Assembly (NCBI GenBank): GCA_963843455.1
Contig: CAWJKE010000015.1
Coordinates: 210,034-274,033 of the forward strand
From: CAIQPS01 sp963843455
GTDB taxonomy: Bacteria; Actinomycetota; Thermoleophilia; RBG-16-64-13
DNA: 64,000 nucleotides
Direction of reading: 5' to 3'
Under the pieces are notes generated by a model that did no database searches, was not told where the DNA came from, and saw only the letters and a list, made by a program, of their open reading frames with translations. How positions within the stretch are numbered: position 1 is the first letter of the stretch; every line of letters begins with the position of its first letter. The translations under genes and the position numbers were made by a program. Positions 18,065 to 26,593 of the stretch are shown piece after piece.

Positions 18065-19240
18065 TTAGAGCTTTCGAAGAGCGATGGCGGGATCCAGACG
18101 AGTGGCCAGGAATGCGGGGTAGACCGTCGCGACCGCGGCCAGCACGATGGCCAGCGCAGCCCCGCCGACGAGGATAGGAATGCTGACCGCGAGTTCGAGG
18201 TCCAGGCTGGGAACGATCTTCGGCCCGAACGCCGCGCCCAGCACCCCCAAGGTCAGCCCCACCGCGGCGGCGACCGCGCTCAGCAGCAGCGACTCGCGGA
18301 ACATCAGGCTGACCACGTCACGGGTCTTGAAACCGACCGCCCGGAAGACGCCGATCTCCCTCTGCCGCTCACGTACCGCTGCCAGCATGGTCAACACCAC
18401 GATGAGCGTCGCGATGAGGACGATGAGGACGGTGGCCCCCAGACCGATGTCGGCCAGGGACGAACCGGCCCGGGCGTTGAACTCCAGGCTCTGCTTGACC
18501 GAGCGTACGTCCGCTCCGGGCACCGCCGCTTGGACCTCGCGGACCACCTGATCCACCGCCCCGGAATCGGTCACGGCGACGTCGATCATATTCAACTCGG
18601 CGCTCGTTCCCGTGGCCTGCACCAGGGCGGTCCGGTCCATGATGATGGCGTTGTCTTCCTCACCGCCGGTCTCCAACAACACCCCGCTGGCCACGAACGG
18701 CCTTCCTCCGATGATCAGCGAGGTCCCCGGCTCGGCCCCGAGCTTGTTGCGGGCGTTCAGACCGAGCAGCACCTCGTCGGGACGACTTGGCAGAGCGCCC
18801 TCCACCCGCCACCACGGCTTGACTCTCGCGCTCGCGGCTATGTCGGTGCCGATGGCCAGGTAGTCCACCCCGGAGACGTTCACCGCGCGCACGGCCACCG
18901 GTAGTACAGCGGCCAGGGACTCTTTCGCTGCGATGCCCTCCACGCTCGAGACCACCGCGGGATCGAGAAGCGCGGTCTGCGCTGAGCCGGCCGTCGCCAC
19001 GGTGATGCCGCCGTACTGCAACGACAGTTCCGGGTTCTGCGGAACCACCGTCAGACTGGCCCCGTAGCGGGCCAGCCGGCTGTCGAGGGTGGTCTGCAGC
19101 GAGAGTACCAGCGACATGACGGCCACGAAGGCGGCGACCGCCGTGGCCAGGCCTACGATGATGAGCAGGCTCTTGCCTTTGTGACGCCTCAGGTGCGCCA
19201 CGGCGATGGTGTTGAGTCCCATTCCCGCGTTTCTCGCCAT
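18065..19240 (-). CDS. ABC transporter permease, FtsX family (second)
   Basis: A 391-residue FtsX/MacB-type permease. One N-terminal membrane helix (LLIIVGLATAVAAFVAVMS), a large extracytoplasmic domain of about 230 residues, then three helices near the C-terminus with the FtsX segment ERQREIGVFRAVGFKTRDV. It lies six bases behind the first permease gene and 12 before the ATPase gene, so the three are one transcript. It is homologous to its neighbour, as expected of a heterodimer. By synteny with fet/p19 loci the substrate may be iron or an electron-transfer partner. Confidence 0.88.
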   Translation of the reverse strand: MARNAGMGLNTIAVAHLRRHKGKSLLIIVGLATAVAAFVAVMSLVLSLQTTLDSRLARYGASLTVVPQNPELSLQYGGITVATAGSAQTALLDPAVVSSVEGIAAKESLAAVLPVAVRAVNVSGVDYLAIGTDIAASARVKPWWRVEGALPSRPDEVLLGLNARNKLGAEPGTSLIIGGRPFVASGVLLETGGEEDNAIIMDRTALVQATGTSAELNMIDVAVTDSGAVDQVVREVQAAVPGADVRSVKQSLEFNARAGSSLADIGLGATVLIVLIATLIVVLTMLAAVRERQREIGVFRAVGFKTRDVVSLMFRESLLLSAVAAAVGLTLGVLGAAFGPKIVPSLDLELAVSIPILVGGAALAIVLAAVATVYPAFLATRLDPAIALRKL

Positions 19241-19245
19241 CGCCG

Positions 19246-20403
19246 TCAGACCCTCCGCAGAGCGACCAGAGGGCTGAGCCGGGAGGCCACCCAGGCCGGA
19301 TATAGGCTCGACACCAAGACCAATAGGGTGGCGGCACCGATGGCAGCGAGCAGAACGGCCGGCTTCGGCGTGGATGCGGAGGAGACACCCGCGACAAGGC
19401 GGGCGAAGGGGCCCGAGATCGCCACTGCCAGCAAGACTCCCACCACCGACGCCGCGACGCCGATGATGAGATTCTCCAGGAGCACTATCTCCATCACATG
19501 CCGCTTGCGGAATCCCAGCGCTCTAAAGACGCCGATCTCTCCCCGGCGCCCGCGAACGGCCCCAAGCGTGGATGCCAGTATGACCAGACCACCGGCGATG
19601 ATCATGAACGCCGAGACCACGACGCTGAACAGGCGAAACTGGCCCACAAGGATCTCGCGCGATTCCATGGCCTTGCGGAGAGCCGAGACCCGGCTGCCGG
19701 GGATGGCCGTCGAGATCTGCGCGCCGATGTCCTCTATGGGGCAGGAGCTGCACCAGGCCGACACTTCCACGAAGCTCACTTCGCCGGGACGATTCCACAG
19801 ACGCTGGGCGGTGGCCAGATCGAGGAAGAGGATGTCGTCTTCCTGCGACCCAGTGGGCTGGAGGACCCCGGCCACCTCAAACTGCTCGCCGCGCAGCTCG
19901 ATGGTCGAGCCCGCCTGCTTGCCCAGCCGAGCCGCCGCCCGCGAACCGAGGAGCACATCCTGCGCGCCACTGGGGGTCCGACCGTCGATCTGCCACCATT
20001 TCTTCAAGCCCAGCTCTTGGTCCCATTGCACACCGGCCGCCATCAGACGGATGCCCTGGACTTCGCCGAGCTCGAGCAGCTTGGGAGCTACCCGGTTGAC
20101 GTTGTCGCGGTTCTTGATCGTCCGGATGAGGGCCACATCATCCATAGTCAGCGGACGCGCGTCGTAAGTGAGGCCCCCCACCCGGACCCCGCCGTAGGTG
20201 AGCGGGAGCTCCTCGCTGCGGGGCACGACCGTGATGTTGGCGCCGTATTCGTCCACCTTGTTCGCCAGGTCCTGATCGGCGCTTCGGTTGACGAAGTAGA
20301 GGGACGCCACCACCGCCACCACCGAGGTGATGAGGATCGCGAGCATCAAGGCTCGTGTCCAGTGCCTGCGCATGTTGCGCAGGGCCACGTGGGAGAGGCG
20401 CAT
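19246..20403 (-). CDS. ABC transporter permease, FtsX family (first)
   Basis: A 385-residue FtsX-type permease. One N-terminal helix (ALMLAILITSVVAVVASLYF), an extracytoplasmic domain that contains a CSSCPIE dithiol motif near residue 220, and three C-terminal helices with RGRRGEIGVFRALGFRKRHV. The two close cysteines in the outer domain are not seen in the partner permease and could take part in redox or metal handling. It sits between the DUF2318 gene (43 bases upstream) and the second permease. Confidence 0.88.
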   Translation of the reverse strand: MRLSHVALRNMRRHWTRALMLAILITSVVAVVASLYFVNRSADQDLANKVDEYGANITVVPRSEELPLTYGGVRVGGLTYDARPLTMDDVALIRTIKNRDNVNRVAPKLLELGEVQGIRLMAAGVQWDQELGLKKWWQIDGRTPSGAQDVLLGSRAAARLGKQAGSTIELRGEQFEVAGVLQPTGSQEDDILFLDLATAQRLWNRPGEVSFVEVSAWCSSCPIEDIGAQISTAIPGSRVSALRKAMESREILVGQFRLFSVVVSAFMIIAGGLVILASTLGAVRGRRGEIGVFRALGFRKRHVMEIVLLENLIIGVAASVVGVLLAVAISGPFARLVAGVSSASTPKPAVLLAAIGAATLLVLVSSLYPAWVASRLSPLVALRRV

Positions 20404-20446
20404 CGCTGCGAGGGTGTTGAGCTAAGAGTCCGCTGTCACGTGACCG

Positions 20447-21070
20447 TTAGGCGCGCGGGGTCCAGCTTTCGAGGACGTCGGTCGGCACGTTCACGGTGTC
20501 ACCCTGGACGGCGTTCGTCAGCTCCATGGGAGGATAGGTTTGGCAGCCGCCGCTCTTGCCCTCGAGCGTGTTGAGGTCCCAATGGGTAAAGCACGAGTTG
20601 CAGACCAGGTCGTTGCCTTCGATGTGGAACTCGTAGGAGTGGCAAGGCTCGCAGAGGGCGCTCGCCACCACGAGGCGGCCGCTGGGTGCGACGTATGCCA
20701 GCAGGGGAAGCCCGTTCCCGGCGATATCCTTGTAGCCGTCCGGCATCGCGTTGGTGCGGTGGTATACGAGTCCGACGATCTTCTTGGCCGTGATCTCGGA
20801 GACGGGAATCGCTAGATTCCCACCCGCGGCGGTCACGTCCGGCAGAACGGTCATTGCCACCTGGCCGCCGTTATAGTCGGACCCGCCCTGCTGCACCACC
20901 GCTCCACCCACCTCAGGGGTGTTGGTGGCGAGGCGATAACCGAAGAACGCGCCCACGACGACGACAATCACCGCCACGCCGATGATGGCTGCCTTCTTTA
21001 CCGGAAAACGGCCCGCATCTTCGAACTTTTCACGTTTCGTCAGGTTGGCCGGAGCCTTCTTCTTTGGCAT
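20447..21070 (-). CDS. DUF2318 membrane-anchored protein with CxxC motifs
   Basis: A 207-residue protein with a basic start, one transmembrane helix (AAIIGVAVIVVVVGAFFGY) and an outer DUF2318 domain. Its cysteines form CEPCHSYEF and CNSCFTHWDLN, followed by GGCQTYPP; His residues nearby complete a metal-binding set. DUF2318 proteins accompany FtsX-type ABC transporters in p19/FetP iron uptake loci. The ATG at 21070 has a GGGGAG box. No FTR1/FetM or P19/FetP gene is present, so this is a reduced version. A BlaI-type operator lies 67-85 bases upstream, so it is probably the first gene of a BlaI-controlled operon. Confidence 0.88.
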   Translation of the reverse strand: MPKKKAPANLTKREKFEDAGRFPVKKAAIIGVAVIVVVVGAFFGYRLATNTPEVGGAVVQQGGSDYNGGQVAMTVLPDVTAAGGNLAIPVSEITAKKIVGLVYHRTNAMPDGYKDIAGNGLPLLAYVAPSGRLVVASALCEPCHSYEFHIEGNDLVCNSCFTHWDLNTLEGKSGGCQTYPPMELTNAVQGDTVNVPTDVLESWTPRA

Positions 21071-21136
21071 GACTCTCCCCTTGGTCGAAATCCCACGTCC
21101 GTTCGCGAGACTGGTAAGCAAACAATGGTGATTATT

Positions 21137-21155
21137 TTACTACAGTTTGTAGTAA
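21137..21155. promoter_or_regulatory. BlaI-type operator upstream of the DUF2318-ABC operon
   Basis: TTACTACAGTTTGTAGTAA is a perfect inverted repeat with eight-base arms and a GTT centre. It contains the TACA/TGTA core known for BlaI, MecI and CopY operators. It is placed between the end of the M56 gene and the start of DUF2318. On the minus strand a TAAAAT hexamer overlaps its downstream end and could be the -10 box. A similar site precedes blaI itself. Confidence 0.75.
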
Positions 21156-21181
21156 GTGGTGGGAGAGGGATCGAGCAGGGC

Positions 21182-22126
21182 CTACCTGGAGGCGTATTCG
21201 ACGCAGGCAGCGGATCGGGGATGGCCGGTCAAACTGCCCCCCGCCACCGAGTAAAGACTCATGCCGAAGACGACAAGTACCAACATGAGCGTCGCGACGC
21301 CGCAGACAAGGCGGCGCCGAGAATGGCGGCGCCGATCCTCCACGAGACACCGCACTCTCTCGACCGCGAGTTCGCCCTGGGCGAAGGCCGCGCCGACCGC
21401 CTGCGCGACCAAGGACCGTGAAGGCCCCGAATCGAAGAGCAGCCGGGCCACGTGGCTCACGCTCGCGGCCACCAACAGCCTGTCGCCGGTACCCCGAGAC
21501 GCAAAGGCGTCGGCGGATACCTCCGCGCACCGTCGCACGCCCGCATGAGACCGGGTCATGCCCGGGAAGAAGAAGAGGGCACTATTGATGATGCGCGACA
21601 CGAAGAGGAGCAGATTATCGCGGCCCGCAGCGTGGGCCTGCTCATGCGCCAGCACGACCTGAAGTTCCTCCGGCGACAGGGATTCGCGCAGACCCCGCGA
21701 GACCAGGATGACCGGACGCCAGATGCCGACCGTCCAGGCGAAGACCGCGCCATCGGCGGCCTCGTAGACGGGATAGGGCACCGACGTGGTGACCGGCGTG
21801 GCCCAGGCCAGAGCCGCACACCTCACTCTTCGACCCGCGCGCGCGGCCGACAGACCGGTCCATCCCATCCTCACCACAAGCCAACCCGACAACGCCGCGA
21901 CCAACAGCCACAGCGTGAACTGGACCCAGGGAGGAAGCAGGTGCAGACAGTAGGGTCCATGGTGGCAAGCCGCCTCGGTCCGGCCGGTGAGCCAACCTGG
22001 CGCCAAGAGTACGAGCAGGAAGATCGACAGGCCCAGGATCACCAGGACCACGCATATCACCAAGGCGAGGTAGATCCACACCGTCGCCCTAGGATCGACC
22101 GCGGGCTCGATGAGCCGGCGGACCAA
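21182..22126 (-). CDS. M56 family (BlaR1-like) membrane metallopeptidase
   Basis: An integral membrane protein with the zinc motif HEQAH in VVLAHEQAHAAGRD and hydrophobic segments at the N-terminus, near residue 65 and at the C-terminus (VCGVATLMLVLVVFGMS). It lacks any penicillin-binding sensor domain, like most non-beta-lactam M56 proteins. The first normal start is the TTG at 22126, but the same frame stays open to about 22234 and encodes another hydrophobic helix (IVGLALLIGSLLFLAAAPY) without any ATG, GTG or TTG. The true start may be non-standard or hidden by an indel. It follows blaI and should cleave or inactivate that repressor on a signal. Confidence 0.82.
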   Translation of the reverse strand: MVRRLIEPAVDPRATVWIYLALVICVVLVILGLSIFLLVLLAPGWLTGRTEAACHHGPYCLHLLPPWVQFTLWLLVAALSGWLVVRMGWTGLSAARAGRRVRCAALAWATPVTTSVPYPVYEAADGAVFAWTVGIWRPVILVSRGLRESLSPEELQVVLAHEQAHAAGRDNLLLFVSRIINSALFFFPGMTRSHAGVRRCAEVSADAFASRGTGDRLLVAASVSHVARLLFDSGPSRSLVAQAVGAAFAQGELAVERVRCLVEDRRRHSRRRLVCGVATLMLVLVVFGMSLYSVAGGSLTGHPRSAACVEYASR

Positions 22127-22170
22127 GTACGGCGCCGCGGCCAGAAAGAGCAGCGAGCCGATGAGCAGGG

Positions 22171-22614
22171 CTAGCCCAACGATGACCTTTCCCGCCTTTT
22201 CTCTTCGATGATCTGAGCGAGCAGGTCGAGTTGCTCGACGTCATGCTCCGTGACGCTCTCCACGAACTGTGCAAGCACCGCTCTGTCGGCATCGACCAGC
22301 ACACCAGACATGAAATCCCGGACCACACCCGCGCAGAAGTCCTCACGCCCGGCGGCCGCCTCGTACACGTACGCACGCCCGACTGGACGGGACACGAGCA
22401 GTCCCTTGGCCGCGAGCCTGCTCATCACGGTCATGACGGTGGTGTAGGCGATCTCCCTGCGCTCGAGCAGACACTCGTGCACGTCCTTGACCGAAGCGGA
22501 GCCCAGATCCCACACGCACTCCAGGATCTCGGCCTCCAGATCTCCCATGATCTGAGTAAGACCGGGCCGCGCCTCGGTCCTGGAATTGGGGTCATGTCTC
22601 CGCTTGTGGGTCAC
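22171..22614 (-). CDS. blaI: BlaI/MecI/CopY family transcriptional repressor
   Basis: A 147-residue winged-helix repressor. The DNA-binding part has LEAEILECVWDLGSASV and IAYTTVMTVMSRLAAKGLL, the family recognition region, followed by YVYEAA and a C-terminal dimerisation helix set. The GTG at 22614 has a GGAGG box six bases before it; a GTG at 22626 is less likely. Its frame overlaps the possible extended M56 reading frame. Palindromes before this gene and before DUF2318 share the family's TACA-TGTA pattern, so autoregulation together with control of the ABC operon is likely. Confidence 0.9.
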   Translation of the reverse strand: MTHKRRHDPNSRTEARPGLTQIMGDLEAEILECVWDLGSASVKDVHECLLERREIAYTTVMTVMSRLAAKGLLVSRPVGRAYVYEAAAGREDFCAGVVRDFMSGVLVDADRAVLAQFVESVTEHDVEQLDLLAQIIEEKRRERSSLG

Positions 22615-22672
22615 TCGATCCTCCACCTAGGGGTGCCGCAGCCGTACCTGCGGCCGTGCCGTGGCCGTAAAG

Positions 22673-22687
22673 ACTACCATTTGTAGT
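22673..22687. promoter_or_regulatory. BlaI-type operator upstream of blaI
   Basis: ACTACCATTTGTAGT is an inverted repeat with one mismatch. It shares ACTAC and TTTGTAGTA with the operator at 21137-21155. It lies about 60 bases before blaI and 73 before the divergent flavodoxin gene, so either or both could respond. Confidence 0.65.
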
Positions 22688-22759
22688 AGAAGAGGGTAAC
22701 CTGGAGTGGCGGGGTAATATGAGATGGATTGTTGATGGTCGTCTCGAGGAAGGAGCAAA

Positions 22760-23278
22760 ATGGGTAAGGTCCTTATCGTCTACTACTCGTTGACCGGAAG
22801 AACCCAGAGGATGGCCGAGTACATCGCCGAAGGGGTGCGCTTCGGCGCGCACGAAGCCGTCGTCAAGAAGACCTCGGAGATAGAGACGGTCGATGACCTT
22901 AATGGCTACGATGGCTACATCTTCGGGTCGCCCACCTACCACCAGGATATGGCCGGGCCCATCAAGACGTTCCTATTTCTTGCGCGGGGGGCCGATCTCA
23001 AGGGAAAACTGGGCGGCGCCTTCGGCTCTTACACGCATAGCGGGGATGCTCCGGCCATGGTCTTCGACACGATGAGATACGTGTACAGGATGAGGCCCTT
23101 CGATCTGGGTCCTTTCAATCTGCTGGAAGCCAAGGTCGGCACGCAAGACGGCATGCGCGGCTGTCACGACTACGGTAGGACCTTCGGGGAGAAACTCGCC
23201 GAGCCGTGGACCGACCGAGAGGACGACGACGGTTTGGAGGCATCCTCAGGGGATCCGACTCCCTGGGCATTGACGTAG
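22760..23278 (+). CDS. Flavodoxin family protein
   Basis: A 172-residue flavodoxin-fold protein. The FMN phosphate loop is YYSLTGRTQRMAEYI at residues 8-22 and the second loop GSPTYHQDMAGPIKTFL starts near residue 55; a FGSYTHSGDAPAM segment follows. This resembles NAD(P)H-quinone oxidoreductase-like flavodoxins of anaerobes rather than small electron-carrier flavodoxins. A AAGGAGC box precedes the ATG. It is divergent from blaI and shares its regulatory space, so it may supply electrons for the neighbouring metal system. Confidence 0.87.
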   Translation: MGKVLIVYYSLTGRTQRMAEYIAEGVRFGAHEAVVKKTSEIETVDDLNGYDGYIFGSPTYHQDMAGPIKTFLFLARGADLKGKLGGAFGSYTHSGDAPAMVFDTMRYVYRMRPFDLGPFNLLEAKVGTQDGMRGCHDYGRTFGEKLAEPWTDREDDDGLEASSGDPTPWALT

Positions 23279-23339
23279 CGCGGGGCTGCTGCCCGGGAGC
23301 CGCGATAGACGGCGTTCCGAGCCATGAGACCCTGGCAGG

Positions 23340-23960
23340 CTAGCGGAGGTATCGGACGAGCGTCTCCAGGTCGCGCTTCTTGGGACCTGCGCTCGCCTTC
23401 GCCGGATACCCCAAGGCAACGACGGCCATGAACTCGCCGCCCGGCTCATCGAGGAACTCCAGTACCTGGGCCTTGATGAGGAGAAGGACGCCGAGCCACA
23501 CGGAGCCGACGCCCAGCGAGGTGGCGGCCAGCAGCAGGTTCTCCACCGCGGCAGCCGAGCTCTGGATCTCCATGGTCCGGAAGAAGTCGTGGGCCGCTTC
23601 CTTGTCCACCGCGAATAACTCGGACCCGCGCCGCATCAGTTCGCCCGTGTTGGCCACGGCCACCACGACGGGGGCGCTGAAGACGCTTCGCGCAGCCATG
23701 CGCAGCAGGGTCGACGAGGGGCGGGGAAAGTCGCCGGCCCGACCGTTGATCATTTCTGACAGTTCGTTCTTGGCGCGCTCGCGGAGAACAATGAAACGCC
23801 ATGATTGCTGGTTATGCGCGGAGGGTGCCCGATTTGCCGCGTCGAGAACCGCGACAAGGTCTTCCTCACTCACCGCCATGTCGGTGAACAACCGGGTGCT
23901 GTGACGGCGACGAATGGCGCGGATCGTGTCGTTGCCGGCAGTCCCGGCGGAATCGCTCAC
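23340..23960 (-). CDS. Nitroreductase family protein
   Basis: A 206-residue nitroreductase. Landmarks are IRRRHSTRLFTD near residue 15, AANRAPSAHNQQSWRFIVL (FMN site) and AATSLGVGSVWLGV. It starts at GTG. It has only weak similarity to the nitroreductases at 389 and 56505, so these are separate family branches rather than recent copies. The electron acceptor is unknown. Confidence 0.87.
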   Translation of the reverse strand: MSDSAGTAGNDTIRAIRRRHSTRLFTDMAVSEEDLVAVLDAANRAPSAHNQQSWRFIVLRERAKNELSEMINGRAGDFPRPSSTLLRMAARSVFSAPVVVAVANTGELMRRGSELFAVDKEAAHDFFRTMEIQSSAAAVENLLLAATSLGVGSVWLGVLLLIKAQVLEFLDEPGGEFMAVVALGYPAKASAGPKKRDLETLVRYLR

Positions 23961-23981
23961 TACTGGTGCCCCACCCCTGAC

Positions 23982-24386
23982 CTAGTAGGTCATCACCCGC
24001 GGAAGCGCCTTGGCCTCCTCGATCCAGTCGGCCACTTGCGACTCGGCTGGAAGCTGACGCACGAACTTGTACTCCAAGTTCACCTCAGCCAGTTTCTTGG
24101 TGAGGTTGTCCGCCCGCCGGTTGGAGAGCTCCACCACGGTATCGACGCCGGCCGCCTCCAGGAGATCCGAATACTGCTCGCCCACGCCTTTGATCCGGAA
24201 GAGATCGGCCTTGTTGGTCCAGGCCAGTATGAGCTTCTCGGCGATGCCGGTGGCGGCTGCCAACTCCGCGCGACCCTCACGGGTGCCGGCGGCTTTGAGC
24301 AGCGCTTCCGTGGTCTTGATGCCCTGAACCCCAAGCGTATCCGCATTGGCGGGGCCGATGCCGTCGATATCAACGATGCTGGTCAT
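23982..24386 (-). CDS. DUF4332 (helix-hairpin-helix-like) protein
   Basis: A 134-residue protein with two helix-hairpin-helix-like units: VDIDGIGPANADTLGVQGI and FRIKGVGEQYSDLLEAAGV. This two-unit pattern is the DUF4332 family, whose role is unknown though the fold usually binds nucleic acid. The ATG at 24386 is preceded by a CGGAGGAAC box; the frame extends 21 codons further without homology. It is on the same strand as the nitroreductase, 21 bases away. Confidence 0.84.
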   Translation of the reverse strand: MTSIVDIDGIGPANADTLGVQGIKTTEALLKAAGTREGRAELAAATGIAEKLILAWTNKADLFRIKGVGEQYSDLLEAAGVDTVVELSNRRADNLTKKLAEVNLEYKFVRQLPAESQVADWIEEAKALPRVMTY

Positions 24387-24520
24387 TTGTTCCTCCGAGT
24401 GCTCGAACAAAGAAACGGGAAAGGCCCCCACTAACATCATCTTACGCACCTACGTGCAGAACTGCGAGAGTAGTATGTGAGGAGATAGAGTGCTGTTCTA
24501 GTCGCGGGAGGCACGATCTC

Positions 24521-25066
24521 ATGTTGAAGGCGAGCGAACTGATCCATCGTCAGCTCATAACCCGCGATGCGGGGGAGCAGGTGGGCAAAGTGCACGATCT
24601 GGTCGTCGACCAAAAGGGCAGTCAGGTCTTGGGAGTGCTGGCCGAAGAGGGCTGGTTCGGCGGCGCCCACGTCGTGCGCTGGTCTGCCATCCTCAGCGTG
24701 GGTGAGGACACCCTGATCATCGATTCGAAGACCAGCATAGTGAAGGCTTCGGAGGTCCCGGAGATGAAGGACGTGTTCGATCGCGGCAACGTGCTCGAGG
24801 GAGTTCACGTCCGCACTACCGAGGGACTGGATCTGGGCAAGTTCGAGGCGTTCTATCTCGACGAGAAGAGCGGGAGGATCCTGGGCTACGAGCTCTCCGG
24901 CGGTACCGGCCGGAAGAAACGGGCCCGCTCCTTCCTCCCTACCCCCGCCAGTTTCGAGGCGGGCAAGGACGTGGCCTTTGTCTCGCCGGAGGCGGCCGAT
25001 ACCTTGCAGGACCTGGAAGAGGCACTCAAGCAGAGTCAGATGCCCCAGCCGGAGTCCACAGGGTAG
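24521..25066 (+). CDS. PRC-barrel domain protein
   Basis: A 181-residue protein with two PRC-barrel units: residues 1-75 (LITRDAGEQVGKVHDLVVD, VLGVLAEEGWFGG) and about 85-165 (GVHVRTTEGLDLGKFEAFYLD, ILGYELSGG). PRC barrels act as small adaptor domains in RNA processing and photosynthetic or membrane-associated proteins. No signal or membrane helix is seen. It is directly upstream of rsgA (25 bases), so the two are probably cotranscribed. Confidence 0.85.
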   Translation: MLKASELIHRQLITRDAGEQVGKVHDLVVDQKGSQVLGVLAEEGWFGGAHVVRWSAILSVGEDTLIIDSKTSIVKASEVPEMKDVFDRGNVLEGVHVRTTEGLDLGKFEAFYLDEKSGRILGYELSGGTGRKKRARSFLPTPASFEAGKDVAFVSPEAADTLQDLEEALKQSQMPQPESTG

Positions 25067-25091
25067 CGCGTGCCGATCGACGGGATCCGCC

Positions 25092-26180
25092 TTGCCTGAC
25101 CCTTCCCCGCTTATAGCGCTCGGCTATTCCCCCCACTGGGAGGGGCTCTTTGAGCCCTATGGTGCGCAGGGTCTTACACCGGCCCGGGTGATCCGAGGCG
25201 ATCGGGGCAGCGTGCTGATAGCGACACCAGACGATATCGTTCACGCAAAGATCTCTGCCCGTCTCTTGAAGTCCGTCAGCAGTGCCGCCGATCTGCCCGC
25301 TGTAGGTGACTGGGTGGCAGTGCTCGCTTCCGGCGACCACCTCGACTCCCCACTCATCGAAGCCGTGCTCGAGCGCAAGAGCGTCATCATGCGCGGAGAC
25401 CCCGGGAAGAGCTCCGACGTCCAGGTGCTGGCCGCCAATATCGACACTGTGTTCGTCGTACACCCGATCGCCGACCCGCCCAATCTTCGTCGCATCGAGC
25501 GTGAACTCTCGGTGGCCTGGGACTCGGGAGCCGTGCCTGTGGTGGTGCTCACTAAGGTGGACCTCTCCGTCGATCCGGACGCGGCGCGGCTGGCCGTAGA
25601 GGCGGTGGCGCTGGGCGCGGATGTGATGGTCATGAACGCGCTGGCCGGTGATGGCATTCGGCCGATCCTCGAGTACATCTCGGATCATCGCACCGCAGTT
25701 CTGGTCGGCCCTTCGGGGGCCGGAAAATCCACGCTCATCAACTCGCTCCTTGGCGAGCAGCGGCAGGCAACGCGTGAGGTGCGCGTGAGCGATGGGAAGG
25801 GCATGCACACGACTGTGGCGCGAGAACTGATCCAGATGCCGGGTGGTGGCGTGCTGATCGACACACCGGGGCTCCGGGCGTTCGGCCTGACCGGATCGGA
25901 AGAAGGCATCGCGCTGGTCTTCCCAGAAATAGAACAGTTCGCGCAGTTGTGCCGGTTCCGCGACTGCACCCACAACGAAGAACCGGGCTGCGCGGTCCGG
26001 TCTGCTGTCGACTCGGGAGTGCTGCCGCCCGAGCGCCTGGCGAGCTATCACAAGCTTATGGGCGAAGCGCAGTTCGCGGCGGCGAAAACGGATGCCCGTC
26101 TCCGCGCGGATAGAGAGCGCAAGTGGAAGATCATCCGCAAAGCGAGTAAAGGCTACTACAAGCGGACCGGTCGTGAATGA
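25092..26180 (+). CDS. rsgA: Ribosome small-subunit-dependent GTPase RsgA
   Basis: A 362-residue circularly permuted GTPase. An N-terminal OB-fold (ADLPAVGDWVAVL) is followed by the GTPase with G4 first (VVVLTKVDL), then G1 (VGPSGAGKSTLINSLLG), G2/G3 (GMHTTVARE, LIDTPGLRAFG). The C-terminal zinc knuckle has LCRFRDCTHNEEPGC. RsgA matures the 30S subunit. I chose the TTG at 25092 because homology starts with LIALGYSPHW a few residues later; no strong ribosome binding site is seen for it. Confidence 0.92.
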   Translation: MPDPSPLIALGYSPHWEGLFEPYGAQGLTPARVIRGDRGSVLIATPDDIVHAKISARLLKSVSSAADLPAVGDWVAVLASGDHLDSPLIEAVLERKSVIMRGDPGKSSDVQVLAANIDTVFVVHPIADPPNLRRIERELSVAWDSGAVPVVVLTKVDLSVDPDAARLAVEAVALGADVMVMNALAGDGIRPILEYISDHRTAVLVGPSGAGKSTLINSLLGEQRQATREVRVSDGKGMHTTVARELIQMPGGGVLIDTPGLRAFGLTGSEEGIALVFPEIEQFAQLCRFRDCTHNEEPGCAVRSAVDSGVLPPERLASYHKLMGEAQFAAAKTDARLRADRERKWKIIRKASKGYYKRTGRE

Positions 26181-26593
26181 GCGTCTGATCGAGACCCCGT
26201 TCCGCATTGTTTAGCTTTGACAACAGAACGGTAAGGCTTCCATAATGGTAGTACCCGACGGCATGATTTCTGGCTGATACGCGCTGGGCTACGGAGCGAG
26301 GGGGCAACGGCATGTGTGACGTCTCCTGCGATCGCGGGGGCGTCGGTCTGGGAGATACGGGTGAGTCCCGGCTCGCATATCGACGGGCCACGGCGCACTC
26401 GCCGTTGACCCGGTTTCTCTTTGGTTCTCCAGCTTGCGCCATGTTCCGGCGCACTGACTTCGCCTGTGTTGGTCCACCGAGCGGATGGCCCGTTCGCGGC
26501 TGAAAGGGGTGAGTTTGAAGGAGCAAAGCAGTGGTGATGGGATCGATTGAGTAGAAGTGCTTCGATCAAGCAATCGCAAAGGGAGAGGGGAAT
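26181..26593 (+). promoter_or_regulatory. Leader region of the sugar ABC operon with sigma-70-like promoter
   Basis: This 413-base stretch has no credible gene. At 26217-26222 is a perfect TTGACA, followed after 18 bases by CATAAT at 26241-26246, the best -35/-10 pair in the window. That would give a leader of roughly 340 bases before the binding-protein ATG, long enough for post-transcriptional control, though I find no known riboswitch pattern. A GGGAGAGGGG ribosome binding site precedes the ATG at 26594. Confidence 0.6.

Noticed and set aside
17828..18904. Plus-strand open frame of 358 codons opposite the ABC permease
   Set aside because: Its His/Asp/Gln-rich composition and position opposite a clear FtsX permease mark it as a shadow.
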